From IMG/VR virus record IMGVR_UViG_3300022744_000072, positions 1 to 35,746 of that record: a stretch of 35,746 nucleotides of DNA. The stretch is one strand, 5' to 3'. The number at the start of each line of letters is the position of its first letter. Positions within the stretch are counted from its first letter, which is position 1. Source of the stretch: a virus. Position numbers and translations under genes: made by a program. This document shows, one piece after another, positions 20,354 through 27,223 of the stretch. A model generated the notes under the pieces. It had not been told where the DNA came from and made no database searches. It worked only from the letters and a program-made list of their open reading frames with translations.

Positions 20354-21475
20354 ATGCCAGGAAAAGCCGAGCTGGTTGGAGTGTCAGGCGACGGGCGGGA
20401 TGTTGTCCGGCTGCTCTGCTCGCTTGGTTCCGGTGCCGATGGGACACCGCAGGAGTGGATCCATATCCTCCCTGGCGGTCCGATCGTGGTCGCGCGCGAC
20501 GAGCGCGTGTTCCAGGTCACTGACGCGGAGAGCGTACTCGCGGCTAGTGAGCTCCCGATGCTCGTGGATTGGGAGCACGAGTCCGAGAACCCTTGGGGTG
20601 GTTCCACACGTGCGGCTGGTTGGATTGAGGAGCTCTCCGCGTCAGACGGATCAGAGCGCGCGGCAGGTCTATGGGGGCGCGTTCGTTGGACCGGAAAAGG
20701 CGGGGAAGACGTCGCGCAGGGCGCGTATCGCTTCCTCTCTCCGGTCGTGGTGATCGATTCCGAGACGCGAGACGCACAGCAGATCGTGAGCGTCGCGCTT
20801 ACGAATCGCCCGGCTCTGCGCATGCAGGAAATCGGCAGGTTTCGCGAGCAAATGTCAGCTCGCATTGGCGTGGCGCTCGACGGTGAGCGCGCGCAAGCGC
20901 ACTCGAAAAGTGGTGAGGCAATGACCCCAGCTCAGAGAAAGGCGCTTTGCGCCGCGTTCTCGCTCGCGGAGACCGTGAGCGATGACGAGATCGTGGAAGC
21001 AGCCAAGAAGCACAGCGCCGCGCGCGTGTTGCTTGAGCAGACCACCGAGCAGTTTTCGTCAGCGAGCGCTTCGCTTGCGCAGGTAAACGCTCGCGTTGTG
21101 GAGCTCGAGACGCAGCTTTCCGAGGCTCGCAAGGCTGGCGAGGCTGCTCGGCTCGAGGCGGAGATCGCGGAGCTGTTCCAGGCGAACAAGAACCGGATCA
21201 CGCCTGCGATGGCCGAGGGCTTCCGCAAGATGTTCGCGAAGTCGCCCGAGACGCTTGAGGCGTTCAAGGAGTTCACGCTCCCGAACCTTCCCGAGATCGG
21301 CGCACCCGCTCCGGCTTCGATTCCTGCGACTGCCCCGAGTTCGGCGAGTTCGGTTGCCGAGCGCGATCGCCTCGCTCTGCGTCAGCGCGGGATGACCGAC
21401 GCGCAGATCGAAGCGGCAGAGAAATACCAGGCTGAGGTCCGCGCTCGTCGCGCTCTCGGCGGAGAGGTGGACTGA
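20354..21475 (+). CDS. Mu gpI-like head protease/scaffold
   Basis: gpI-type proteins mature the prohead and carry the scaffold in the C-terminal half. The product has the family landmarks EWIHILPGGPI, then LPMLVDWEHESENPWGGSTR and AAGWIEEL, then YRFLSPVVVIDSETR and VSVALTNRPALRM. After a linker the C-terminal part (from about MTPAQRKALC, 20921) is a coiled coil (LAQVNARVVELETQLSEARK), as in scaffold Z, and an internal start there could give a separate scaffold protein. I prefer ATG 20354 (373 residues) because it places the repeat at its usual distance; ATG 20330 adds eight residues. Confidence 0.88.
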   Translation: MPGKAELVGVSGDGRDVVRLLCSLGSGADGTPQEWIHILPGGPIVVARDERVFQVTDAESVLAASELPMLVDWEHESENPWGGSTRAAGWIEELSASDGSERAAGLWGRVRWTGKGGEDVAQGAYRFLSPVVVIDSETRDAQQIVSVALTNRPALRMQEIGRFREQMSARIGVALDGERAQAHSKSGEAMTPAQRKALCAAFSLAETVSDDEIVEAAKKHSAARVLLEQTTEQFSSASASLAQVNARVVELETQLSEARKAGEAARLEAEIAELFQANKNRITPAMAEGFRKMFAKSPETLEAFKEFTLPNLPEIGAPAPASIPATAPSSASSVAERDRLALRQRGMTDAQIEAAEKYQAEVRARRALGGEVD

Positions 21476-21477
21476 CC

Positions 21478-21891
21478 ATGGCTGCACTGACCAAGGATCG
21501 AAAGACTGTCACCGCGTTTCGCGGCGTCCGCGCGTTTCCCGTGCTCGCGAGCACGGTGATCTACGAGGGATCGATCGTCGCTGTTGACGCGTCTGGCTGG
21601 GCTCGCCCCGCTCGCTCGGTCGCGAGCAACACGGATCGAATCGTCGGACGCGCGGAGCTTCGCGCGGACAACAGCGTCGGAGCGAACGGCGCGGTTTACG
21701 TCAGCGTCCGGTGCGATGACGTCTGCTTCTACGTCAACGGCGACTCCATCACGAGCGCGGACGTCGGCAAGGACTGCTACGCGTCCGACGATCAGACGAT
21801 CGTCAAGACCAGTGCCGCGACGGTCGCGCGCGCTGGCAAGGTCTACACGGTCGACGCCACTTACGGCGTTGGCGTGGTCTTCGACGCCTGA
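21478..21891 (+). CDS. Putative capsid decoration protein (DUF2190-like)
   Basis: The 137-residue product lies between protease/scaffold and major capsid genes, the usual place of head decoration proteins. It is beta-rich with repeated short strands (VIYEGSIVAVDASGWARPA; GRAELRADNSVGANGAVYVS; GKVYTVDATYGVGVVF), in keeping with cement proteins of Mu-like phages. No Cys-rich or catalytic motif is seen. The ATG follows the protease stop after two bases, with ggagagg upstream. The family assignment rests mainly on position and general pattern. Confidence 0.65.
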   Translation: MAALTKDRKTVTAFRGVRAFPVLASTVIYEGSIVAVDASGWARPARSVASNTDRIVGRAELRADNSVGANGAVYVSVRCDDVCFYVNGDSITSADVGKDCYASDDQTIVKTSAATVARAGKVYTVDATYGVGVVFDA

Positions 21892-21936
21892 CCGGCAAGC
21901 AACATCTAACCCCTGTTTTTCAAGGACAAGTAAGCT

Positions 21937-22908
21937 ATGCCAGTCAAAGGCACGATCACCAGTGGTGACTTGCGTCAGCTCGAAATCGAGAGCACGAACG
22001 CATTCCTGACGGGTCTGCAGTCGATGACCGCTCCGATGTTCGAGCGACTCTCCACCACGATCAGCATGAACACGAAGACCGTGGAGGCCCCGATCCTTTC
22101 GCAGATCGGCGCGCTTCGTGAGTGGGTTGGTCCGCGTCTCGTGGAGCGCTTCGCGCGCGATGCGTACAGCATCACCGCGAAGGAGTTCGAGAAGACGATC
22201 GGGATCCCGCGCACCGCGATCGAAGACGACAACGTGGGCCTCTGGATGCCTCAGATCGGCACCCTCGGCCAGCAGGCTGCCGCGTGGCCTGACCAGCAGG
22301 TTTTCGCGAAGCTAGGCAAGGGTTTTGCGGATCTCTGCGTGGATGGGAAGCCCTTCTTCTCGACGCAGCACCCTGACGGTAAGGGTGGCACCTACTCAAA
22401 CACTGACAGCGCGAACGGCACTGCCGGCACCGCGCCGACCTGGTACCTCTTCGATCTTTCGAAGATGCTCAAGCCGTTGATCTGGGCGCTGCGCAAGGCG
22501 CCTGAGTTCACCGCGTTCTGGGATCTGAAAGATCCGAACGTGTTTTGGCACAAGGAATATATCTCGGGCGTTTACGCGCGCGGCGTTGCCGATTACGGCT
22601 TCCCGATGCACGCGTATGCGGTCCGCGGTGGTCTGACTGCGACCACGTTCGAGAATGCCGTGAAGGCCATGCAGAAGCTTACCAACGCTGTCGGCGAAAA
22701 CATGAACGTATCGCCCACGCTCGCGGTGATTCCTTCCGATCTCAAGCCGGACGCGGATCGACTCTGGGGCGCTGAGCTGACGATCATGCAGGGAAGCGGC
22801 GCGGCAAACGTGGCAGTCGGCACCGTCACGAACACCAAGTTCAAGGCAATCGAGTACGTGGTTGCGCAGCGTCTCAGCAACTCCAACGATGCAACGTTGG
22901 CGGTCTGA
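21937..22908 (+). CDS. Major capsid protein (Mu gpT-like)
   Basis: The 323-residue product has the gpT landmarks: LERFA-type region VERFARDAYSITAKEFEKTI followed by PRTAIEDDNVG, then FFSTQHPDGKGG, then WYLFDLSKMLKPLIW and PEFTAFWDLKDPNVF, and the capsid-core segment GVYARGVADYGFPMHAYA. This forms the HK97-fold shell. The length is normal for the family. A 45-base gap and the weak site aagga precede the ATG. It is likely the most abundant product of the window. Confidence 0.93.
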   Translation: MPVKGTITSGDLRQLEIESTNAFLTGLQSMTAPMFERLSTTISMNTKTVEAPILSQIGALREWVGPRLVERFARDAYSITAKEFEKTIGIPRTAIEDDNVGLWMPQIGTLGQQAAAWPDQQVFAKLGKGFADLCVDGKPFFSTQHPDGKGGTYSNTDSANGTAGTAPTWYLFDLSKMLKPLIWALRKAPEFTAFWDLKDPNVFWHKEYISGVYARGVADYGFPMHAYAVRGGLTATTFENAVKAMQKLTNAVGENMNVSPTLAVIPSDLKPDADRLWGAELTIMQGSGAANVAVGTVTNTKFKAIEYVVAQRLSNSNDATLAV

Positions 22909-22910
22909 TC

Positions 22911-23192
22911 GTGGCGAAGCCTGACAAGCCCGCTGAGGCTTCGCCGGAGCCCGCTCCGGAGTCTCAGCCGTCCGAGCCTACTCGGCCAACCCTCGCGGAG
23001 CTCTTGCGCGCCGCGGAGGAAGGTCGAGAGGTCGAGATTTCGCCTGCTGTCTCGTGGTGCCCGGAGTACGTCGCTGGGCTCTACGTGGACGCTGCATGGC
23101 GTCGCTACTTCGTGGGCACGGTGAAGAACCTTGGCGAATCCGCCCTGGATGAGCTCGCCAGCGATCCGCGCATTCTGGTTCGCTTCGTCTGA
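22911..23192 (+). CDS. Hypothetical protein, Mu gp35 position
   Basis: This 93-residue product begins with a Pro/Glu-rich disordered segment (KPAEASPEPAPESQPSEPTR) and continues with a small folded part (WCPEYVAGLYVDAAWRRYFVG). It occupies the place of Mu gp35 between major capsid and gp36, where small variable proteins are usual. I do not recognise the sequence beyond that. GTG start, two bases after the capsid stop. Confidence 0.6.
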   Translation: MAKPDKPAEASPEPAPESQPSEPTRPTLAELLRAAEEGREVEISPAVSWCPEYVAGLYVDAAWRRYFVGTVKNLGESALDELASDPRILVRFV

Positions 23193-23205
23193 GGGGGATT
23201 GTCAG

Positions 23206-23631
23206 GTGGCTGTCTACGCGACGAGGGCGCAGTTAGAGCTTGCGGTTGGCACGAGGTCTCTCGTGGCGATCGCAGACCGCGACAATGACGGGGAGCCAGA
23301 CTCTGAGGTTGTTGACGCGGCTCTTGCGCAGGCTTCGTCCGTCGTGGACAGCTACCTGACGGCTTATCTCCCCAACGTTACGATCGTTGCGCCGCTCACG
23401 CAGGCAACGATCGCGATCGGCTTCGAGCTTCTCCACTCGGCGGATCAGAGCACGGAGGACTCGCGGCTCGGCTATGACCGCGCGATCTCGTGGCTCAAGG
23501 ACATCGCCAAAGGCATTGCGACGCTTCCCGGTCAGGTCGCTGTCGAGACCAGCGAGGACGCGCCTAGCGAGCCTCTGGTTTCGTCCGGTGACCGCATGTG
23601 GTCGCGAGACGTCGCCCGGCTGGTATTCTGA
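23206..23631 (+). CDS. Mu gp36-like head-tail connector protein (DUF1320)
   Basis: The product of 141 residues shows the DUF1320 pattern: YATRAQLELAVG, IADRDNDGEPD, AALAQASSVVDSYLTAYLP, then a long helix ISWLKDIAKGIATLPG. These proteins sit at the head-tail connection. I chose GTG 23206 because gaggggga lies just upstream (23191-23198) and the family motif begins at once. The end overlaps the next ATG (TGATG). Confidence 0.88.
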   Translation: MAVYATRAQLELAVGTRSLVAIADRDNDGEPDSEVVDAALAQASSVVDSYLTAYLPNVTIVAPLTQATIAIGFELLHSADQSTEDSRLGYDRAISWLKDIAKGIATLPGQVAVETSEDAPSEPLVSSGDRMWSRDVARLVF

Positions 23632-24089
23632 TGGCGGCGCTGATCGAGATCACGGCACCACAGCTAGACGCACTCGTGCGTCGCGTAGAGCGCGCTGCGC
23701 ATGCCGACCTTGGGCAGCTCCTAGAGCTCGTGGGTGAGCAGCAAGTGAGCGCGGCGCAAACGCGCATCTCGCGCACGAAGAAGTCCCCCAGCGGCGCGCG
23801 CTGGGCGCCATGGTCGCCTCGCTACGCGCAGACCCGAGGGACGCAGCACTCTCTACTCGTGGGCGAAGGAAGCCTGCGAGACAGCCTCACGCAGCAGCGC
23901 GACGGGCGCGCGGCTGTGCTCGTTGGATCGACGATGGAGTACGCCGCGGCTCACCTGTACGGCTACCCTCAGCGCGGCTTACGCGCGCGTCCGTTCCTCG
24001 ACACGGATGGCGGCTTCGCCGATCCCGAAGATCGCGCGGAGCTGCGCGGACTGGTCGAAGACTGGATCTCGGAGGAGCTCGGCGGATGA
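23631..24089 (+). CDS. Mu gpG-like virion morphogenesis protein
   Basis: gpG/phage_tail_S proteins take part in tail completion and joining. The 152-residue product has RVERAAHADLGQLLELVGEQ, then ISRTKKSPSGARWAPWSPRY, then LLVGEGSLRDSLTQ, and YAAAHLYGYPQRGLRARPFL, all typical. The ATG overlaps the previous stop. In Mu itself gene G lies directly after gene F; here it is between gp36 and gp37, an order found in other Mu-like phages. Confidence 0.88.
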   Translation: MAALIEITAPQLDALVRRVERAAHADLGQLLELVGEQQVSAAQTRISRTKKSPSGARWAPWSPRYAQTRGTQHSLLVGEGSLRDSLTQQRDGRAAVLVGSTMEYAAAHLYGYPQRGLRARPFLDTDGGFADPEDRAELRGLVEDWISEELGG

Positions 24090-24652
24090 CGCTCGCTAGC
24101 ACGCTACTCCGCACGATGGAGTCCACACTTCGCGCGCGGCTCGGAGAAGCTGCCGCGGAAGTGCGGATCCACGACGGCGATCCCGGCGTGGATCCGAAGA
24201 ACGTGGTTCGCGGCAAGGATCCGCTTGTCCTCGTGACCTGCCTCGGCGCGAACGTCGAGCCTGACGGTTACTCGGTCGCGGATGGCGTGTTCGCTGCGTT
24301 CGTATTCACGCGCGCGAACACGCGCGAAGAAGGCGAGCCGCTCTCGCGCGGAATCACCGCCGCGAACCTCGCTTTCCTCGTGGCCGCGATCGTCGAGCAA
24401 GAGCGCTGGGGCGGACTTTCCGTGCGTCGTGCGAGCCGGATTCGCCTGCGCAACGAGCACGCGGAGCGCAACACGAAGGACCTCGGGTGGGCGATTTGGT
24501 CCGTGCTTTGGACGCAGCCCTTCGAGGTCGAGATTTCAGACGTGAACAGCTTCGGGCGTCTGGGGTCCATTCACTACACGTTCGCGATGGGCGACGAGTT
24601 GACGCCTGACGCATACGCAACGGTCGAGTTTCCACCCGTGGGGGGACAATGA
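24086..24652 (+). CDS. Mu gp37-like tail completion protein (DUF1834)
   Basis: The 188-residue product has the gp37 pattern: a helical N-terminus, LVLVTCLGANVEP, then LAFLVAAIVEQERWGGL, RIRLRNEHAERNTKDLG then WAIWSVLWTQPF, and a beta-rich end. It is coupled to gpG by an ATGA overlap and to the gp38-like gene by four bases. The role is in the neck or tail end. Confidence 0.8.
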   Translation: MTLASTLLRTMESTLRARLGEAAAEVRIHDGDPGVDPKNVVRGKDPLVLVTCLGANVEPDGYSVADGVFAAFVFTRANTREEGEPLSRGITAANLAFLVAAIVEQERWGGLSVRRASRIRLRNEHAERNTKDLGWAIWSVLWTQPFEVEISDVNSFGRLGSIHYTFAMGDELTPDAYATVEFPPVGGQ

Positions 24653-24840
24653 GTCAGGCTAACAGAATGTATGTGAAGCCGCGCGATGGGCTCGTGATTC
24701 GAGACCCGTTCAGCAAGGCAGTGATTCCACCCGAGGGAATGGAATGCGTGGCCTACGGGTCGCACCTTACCGTGTTGCGCAAGCACATTGCGGTGGGTGA
24801 CCTGATCGAGATCCCCCAGCTCGCTCACGTGGAGGACTGA
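24649..24840 (+). CDS. Mu gp38-like small protein (DUF2635)
   Basis: This 63-residue product matches the DUF2635 pattern: MYVKPRDGLVIRDPFSKAVI then PPEGMEC, and a C-terminal HIAVGDLIE. It is always found just before the tail sheath gene in Mu-like phages, as here. Its function is unknown. ATG overlaps the gp37 stop. Confidence 0.88.
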   Translation: MSQANRMYVKPRDGLVIRDPFSKAVIPPEGMECVAYGSHLTVLRKHIAVGDLIEIPQLAHVED

Positions 24841-24843
24841 GAA

Positions 24844-26298
24844 ATGGCTGTCTCGTTCAACGAAATGCCGAGCGCGTACCGCGTGCCCGGTACGTACGTC
24901 GAGGTCGACGGATCGAACGCGCTTGGCGCGCAGGTTCCTGAGCCTCAGCGCATCCTGATCATCGGCTACCGCTCGACGACTGGCACTGCGACGCAGGGCG
25001 TGATCTTCCCCGTGGTCGGCCCGAGTGGTGGCGATGGCCCTGCGGGCGCAGATTCGCAGCTTGCGGAGATGCTCCGCAAGTTCAAGCGGCTCAACAACTC
25101 CGCGCGTGTCTATGGCATGGGCCTGGACGAAGCCGGCGGCTCTGCGGCTGCGTCCGGCTCGTTCACGTTCACGGGCACGGTCACGCGCGAGACCTCGCTT
25201 ACCGTGCGAATCGCTGATGTCCGCGTGTCCACGCTGGTCGCGGTCAATACCGCTGCCGCGGCTGTCGCGGCCCAGCTTCAGACGGCGATTGCCGGCGCTT
25301 CTCGCCTGCCGATGACCTCGAGTGTCACCACGAACGTGGTCACTCTCACCGCACGCCACAAGGGAACTGCGGGGAACGAGCTCACGATCGCTGTCGAGGC
25401 GCTTCCGCCCGGTCTGACGGTCGCGACCGTGCAGCCGAGCGGCGGAGCCACTGACCCTGACATGAACCTCGCGGTTACGGCGCTCGACGAAGACACGTAC
25501 GACACGATCGTCACTGGCATCGCCAGCGCTTCCGCAATGCTGATTCTCGAGGCGGAGATCGCGCGCCGCTGGGGGCCACTCGTGAAGCAGCCCGGCATGG
25601 TGCTCGCTGGCAAGGCGGGAACCCATGGCCAGCTCACCACGTACGGAGACACGCGAAACTCGCAGTTCTCCACCGTGATCGGCTCGGGCAAGTCGCCAAC
25701 CCCTCCGTGGGTGTGGGCCGCTCAGGCTGCCGCGCGAGACGCGCAGCGCAACGACACGATGAACCCGAACCGCCCGCGCCATGGCCTTACGCTGCCTGAT
25801 TGCGAGGCGCCGGCAAAGGTCGACATGTTCGACGCTGCGCAGCGCAACTTGCTGCTGTTCGACGGAATCTCGACCTTCAAGACTGACAAGTCTGGTCGCG
25901 TGACGATCGAGCGGCTGATCACGACGTACCAGCTCAACGCAGCGGGCCAGCCAGACGCTACGTATCTCGCGATCGAGACGCAGCGCAACTTGTCGCGCCT
26001 CTACCACGAAGTCCTCACGCTCGGCAGCAAGTACGCGGACTATCTCCTCGCTCCTGATGGCAAGGATCCGCCTGACCAGGGTGTTCCGATGGTCACCCCG
26101 AAGCTGTTCCGTGGCGAGCTGATCGCGCTGAACGATTCGTGGATCCGTCGCGGTCTGACGAAGGACGCTACCGGGTTCGCGAACGCGCTGATCGTCGAGA
26201 TCAACGAACTGGATCCGGAGCGCCTTGACGTCAACATGGCCCCGCGCCTCGTGGGTGGTCTCGTGACCTTGCCCGTCAAGATCTCCTTCCAGCTCTGA
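24844..26298 (+). CDS. Tail sheath protein (Mu gpL-like)
   Basis: gpL forms the contractile sheath. The 484-residue product has the family N-terminus (VSFNEMPSAYRVPGTYVEVD), a duplicated-looking insert domain in the middle, and the conserved C-terminal part (YLAIETQRNLSRLYHEVL; KLFRGELIALNDSWIRRGL; NMAPRLVGGLVTLPVKISF) that builds the interlocking sheath handshake. The length is normal. The ATG lies three bases after the gp38 stop. Confidence 0.93.
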   Translation: MAVSFNEMPSAYRVPGTYVEVDGSNALGAQVPEPQRILIIGYRSTTGTATQGVIFPVVGPSGGDGPAGADSQLAEMLRKFKRLNNSARVYGMGLDEAGGSAAASGSFTFTGTVTRETSLTVRIADVRVSTLVAVNTAAAAVAAQLQTAIAGASRLPMTSSVTTNVVTLTARHKGTAGNELTIAVEALPPGLTVATVQPSGGATDPDMNLAVTALDEDTYDTIVTGIASASAMLILEAEIARRWGPLVKQPGMVLAGKAGTHGQLTTYGDTRNSQFSTVIGSGKSPTPPWVWAAQAAARDAQRNDTMNPNRPRHGLTLPDCEAPAKVDMFDAAQRNLLLFDGISTFKTDKSGRVTIERLITTYQLNAAGQPDATYLAIETQRNLSRLYHEVLTLGSKYADYLLAPDGKDPPDQGVPMVTPKLFRGELIALNDSWIRRGLTKDATGFANALIVEINELDPERLDVNMAPRLVGGLVTLPVKISFQL

Positions 26299-26311
26299 GG
26301 GGTAAGGTTCA

Positions 26312-26662
26312 ATGCAACAGACTGGCAAAGTAACGGTCAAGGTCAACGGTAGCTCGCTGCGTAGCAAGACTGGCTCGGGATCGATGATTCCGGGTGGACT
26401 CACGCGCGAAGACAACTCAATGACTGATCAAGGCGTGTTCATGTACAAGGAAAAGTACGAACCCGGCGAGATCAAGTGCGTCGTCATGCACTGCGCAGAC
26501 ACTGACGTGCGCGGCATGCAGGACAGTAAGGAAGTGACGGTCTCGTTCGAGGCTGACACCGGCGCTGTCTACACCATGGCGAACGCCGTCTGCACGAAGG
26601 TCGGTGAGACGAAGGATGGCGAGGTCGAGGTCACGTTCCGCGGCGATCCGATCAAGTCGTGA
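26312..26662 (+). CDS. Tail tube protein (Mu gpM-like)
   Basis: The 116-residue product matches the phage tail tube family: VTVKVNGSSLRSKTGSGSM, a loop with DNSMTDQGVFMYKEKYEPGE, then strands EIKCVVMHCADTD and KEVTVSFEADTGAVYTMANA, and a final GEVEVTFRGDP. This makes the inner tube inside the sheath. The ATG follows the sheath gene after 13 bases with a gaggggtaagg site. Confidence 0.92.
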   Translation: MQQTGKVTVKVNGSSLRSKTGSGSMIPGGLTREDNSMTDQGVFMYKEKYEPGEIKCVVMHCADTDVRGMQDSKEVTVSFEADTGAVYTMANAVCTKVGETKDGEVEVTFRGDPIKS

Positions 26663-26773
26663 TGACCCCTGGGGCGCGCTTGCCCGTCCCTGTGCGCGGG
26701 TTTCTACTCCTTTCCCTGCGTGCAAAAGCTTCGTCTCGTGCTGTTGCGCGGGGTGATACAGGCAGCACTTTTT

Positions 26774-26789
26774 GCACCTTGGGGGGTGC
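26774..26789 (+). promoter_or_regulatory. Hairpin covering the chaperone gene's ribosome binding site
   Basis: The 133-base gap 26663-26795 is the longest gene-free stretch of the window. At its end GCACC (26774-26778) can pair with GGTGC (26785-26789), which would hide the ggggggtg ribosome binding site of the chaperone gene. AGCAC at 26764-26768 could pair with the same partner instead. This looks like a translational control point. The rest of the gap shows only a weak G/C hairpin near 26685-26702 and no promoter I can support. Confidence 0.35.
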
Positions 26790-26795
26790 TTCGAA

Positions 26796-27122
26796 ATGGA
26801 CAAGACAAAGACTGAGTTCCTTCCTCCGTCGTCTGCTGACGGCGCAACGATCGTGGTTCTCCGCTCGCCGGTGAAGTGGCGCGGAGAGGAGACCGAGCGT
26901 GTGACGATCCCGGCACTCAAGGGCCGGCATCTCGCGCGGATCCCGTTCACAGTGGGCGACGTCCCGACGCTTGGCGCGCTGGTCGAGTGGGCGAGCGCGA
27001 TCGTGCTTCCCGCTGGGATCGTGGACGAGCTCCACCCTTCCGACGCGATCGCGATCGCGAACGAGGTGTACGCAGCGCTGGGAAAATCCCTGGCGATTGG
27101 GGAGACGCAATCGCAATCCTAG
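26796..27122 (+). CDS. Tail assembly chaperone (Mu gp41-like), short form
   Basis: The short product of 108 residues matches the gp41 tail assembly family: VVLRSPVKWRGEETERVTIP, then LKGRHLARIP and FTVGDVPTLGALVEW. It helps wrap the tape measure before the tube forms. ATG 26796 has ggggggtg seven bases upstream. The gene is read to 27122, but ribosomes that slip at 27080-27086 make a longer form. Two products in fixed ratio are usual for this step in tailed phages. Confidence 0.88.
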   Translation: MDKTKTEFLPPSSADGATIVVLRSPVKWRGEETERVTIPALKGRHLARIPFTVGDVPTLGALVEWASAIVLPAGIVDELHPSDAIAIANEVYAALGKSLAIGETQSQS

Positions 27123-27223
27123 GCGGGCATTTCGGTTGGAGTTACTCCGACCTGATGGACTTGCCGATCATGGATCTGCGGTGGTGGATGGAGCGCGTTG
27201 CTAACGCTCGGGGTGCACGGTGA
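26796..27223 (+). CDS. Tail assembly chaperone, -1 frameshifted long form
   Basis: After 97 codons in the first frame, a -1 slip continues at 27086 and reads 45 more codons to the stop at 27221-27223, for a product of about 142 residues. The added part (AIAILGGHFGWSYSDLMDLP then IMDLRWWMERVANA) is a proper protein sequence resembling the T part of lambda G-T and the E' part of P2, and it has no start codon of its own. The stop overlaps the GTG of the tape measure gene (GTGA). Confidence 0.82.
27080..27086 (+). other. Programmed -1 frameshift site, G GGA AAA
   Basis: The heptamer g-gga-aaa lies in the chaperone frame as CTG GGA AAA, the X XXY YYZ form; lambda G-T uses G GGA AAG. It is followed within 36 bases by the zero-frame stop, and the -1 frame is a real coding sequence. 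No strong downstream pseudoknot is obvious to the eye. Confidence 0.85.

Noticed and set aside
20254-20523. Plus-strand 89-residue frame across the second repeat
   Set aside because: It overlaps the Hint gene and the protease gene on either side, and its sequence is Arg/Ala-rich without domain; the repeat is conserved as DNA in different frames at the three sites.
24574-26415. Open minus-strand frame of 613 codons opposite the tail sheath gene
   Set aside because: The protein is Arg/His/Asp-rich without any recognisable domain, and the sense strand is a clear sheath gene. It exists because the sense gene has few TTA, CTA and TCA codons. It serves as a warning that antisense length alone proves nothing here.
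26659-26874. Plus-strand 71-residue frame starting at the tail tube stop
   Set aside because: It is basic, has no domain, and overlaps the well-supported chaperone gene in another frame.
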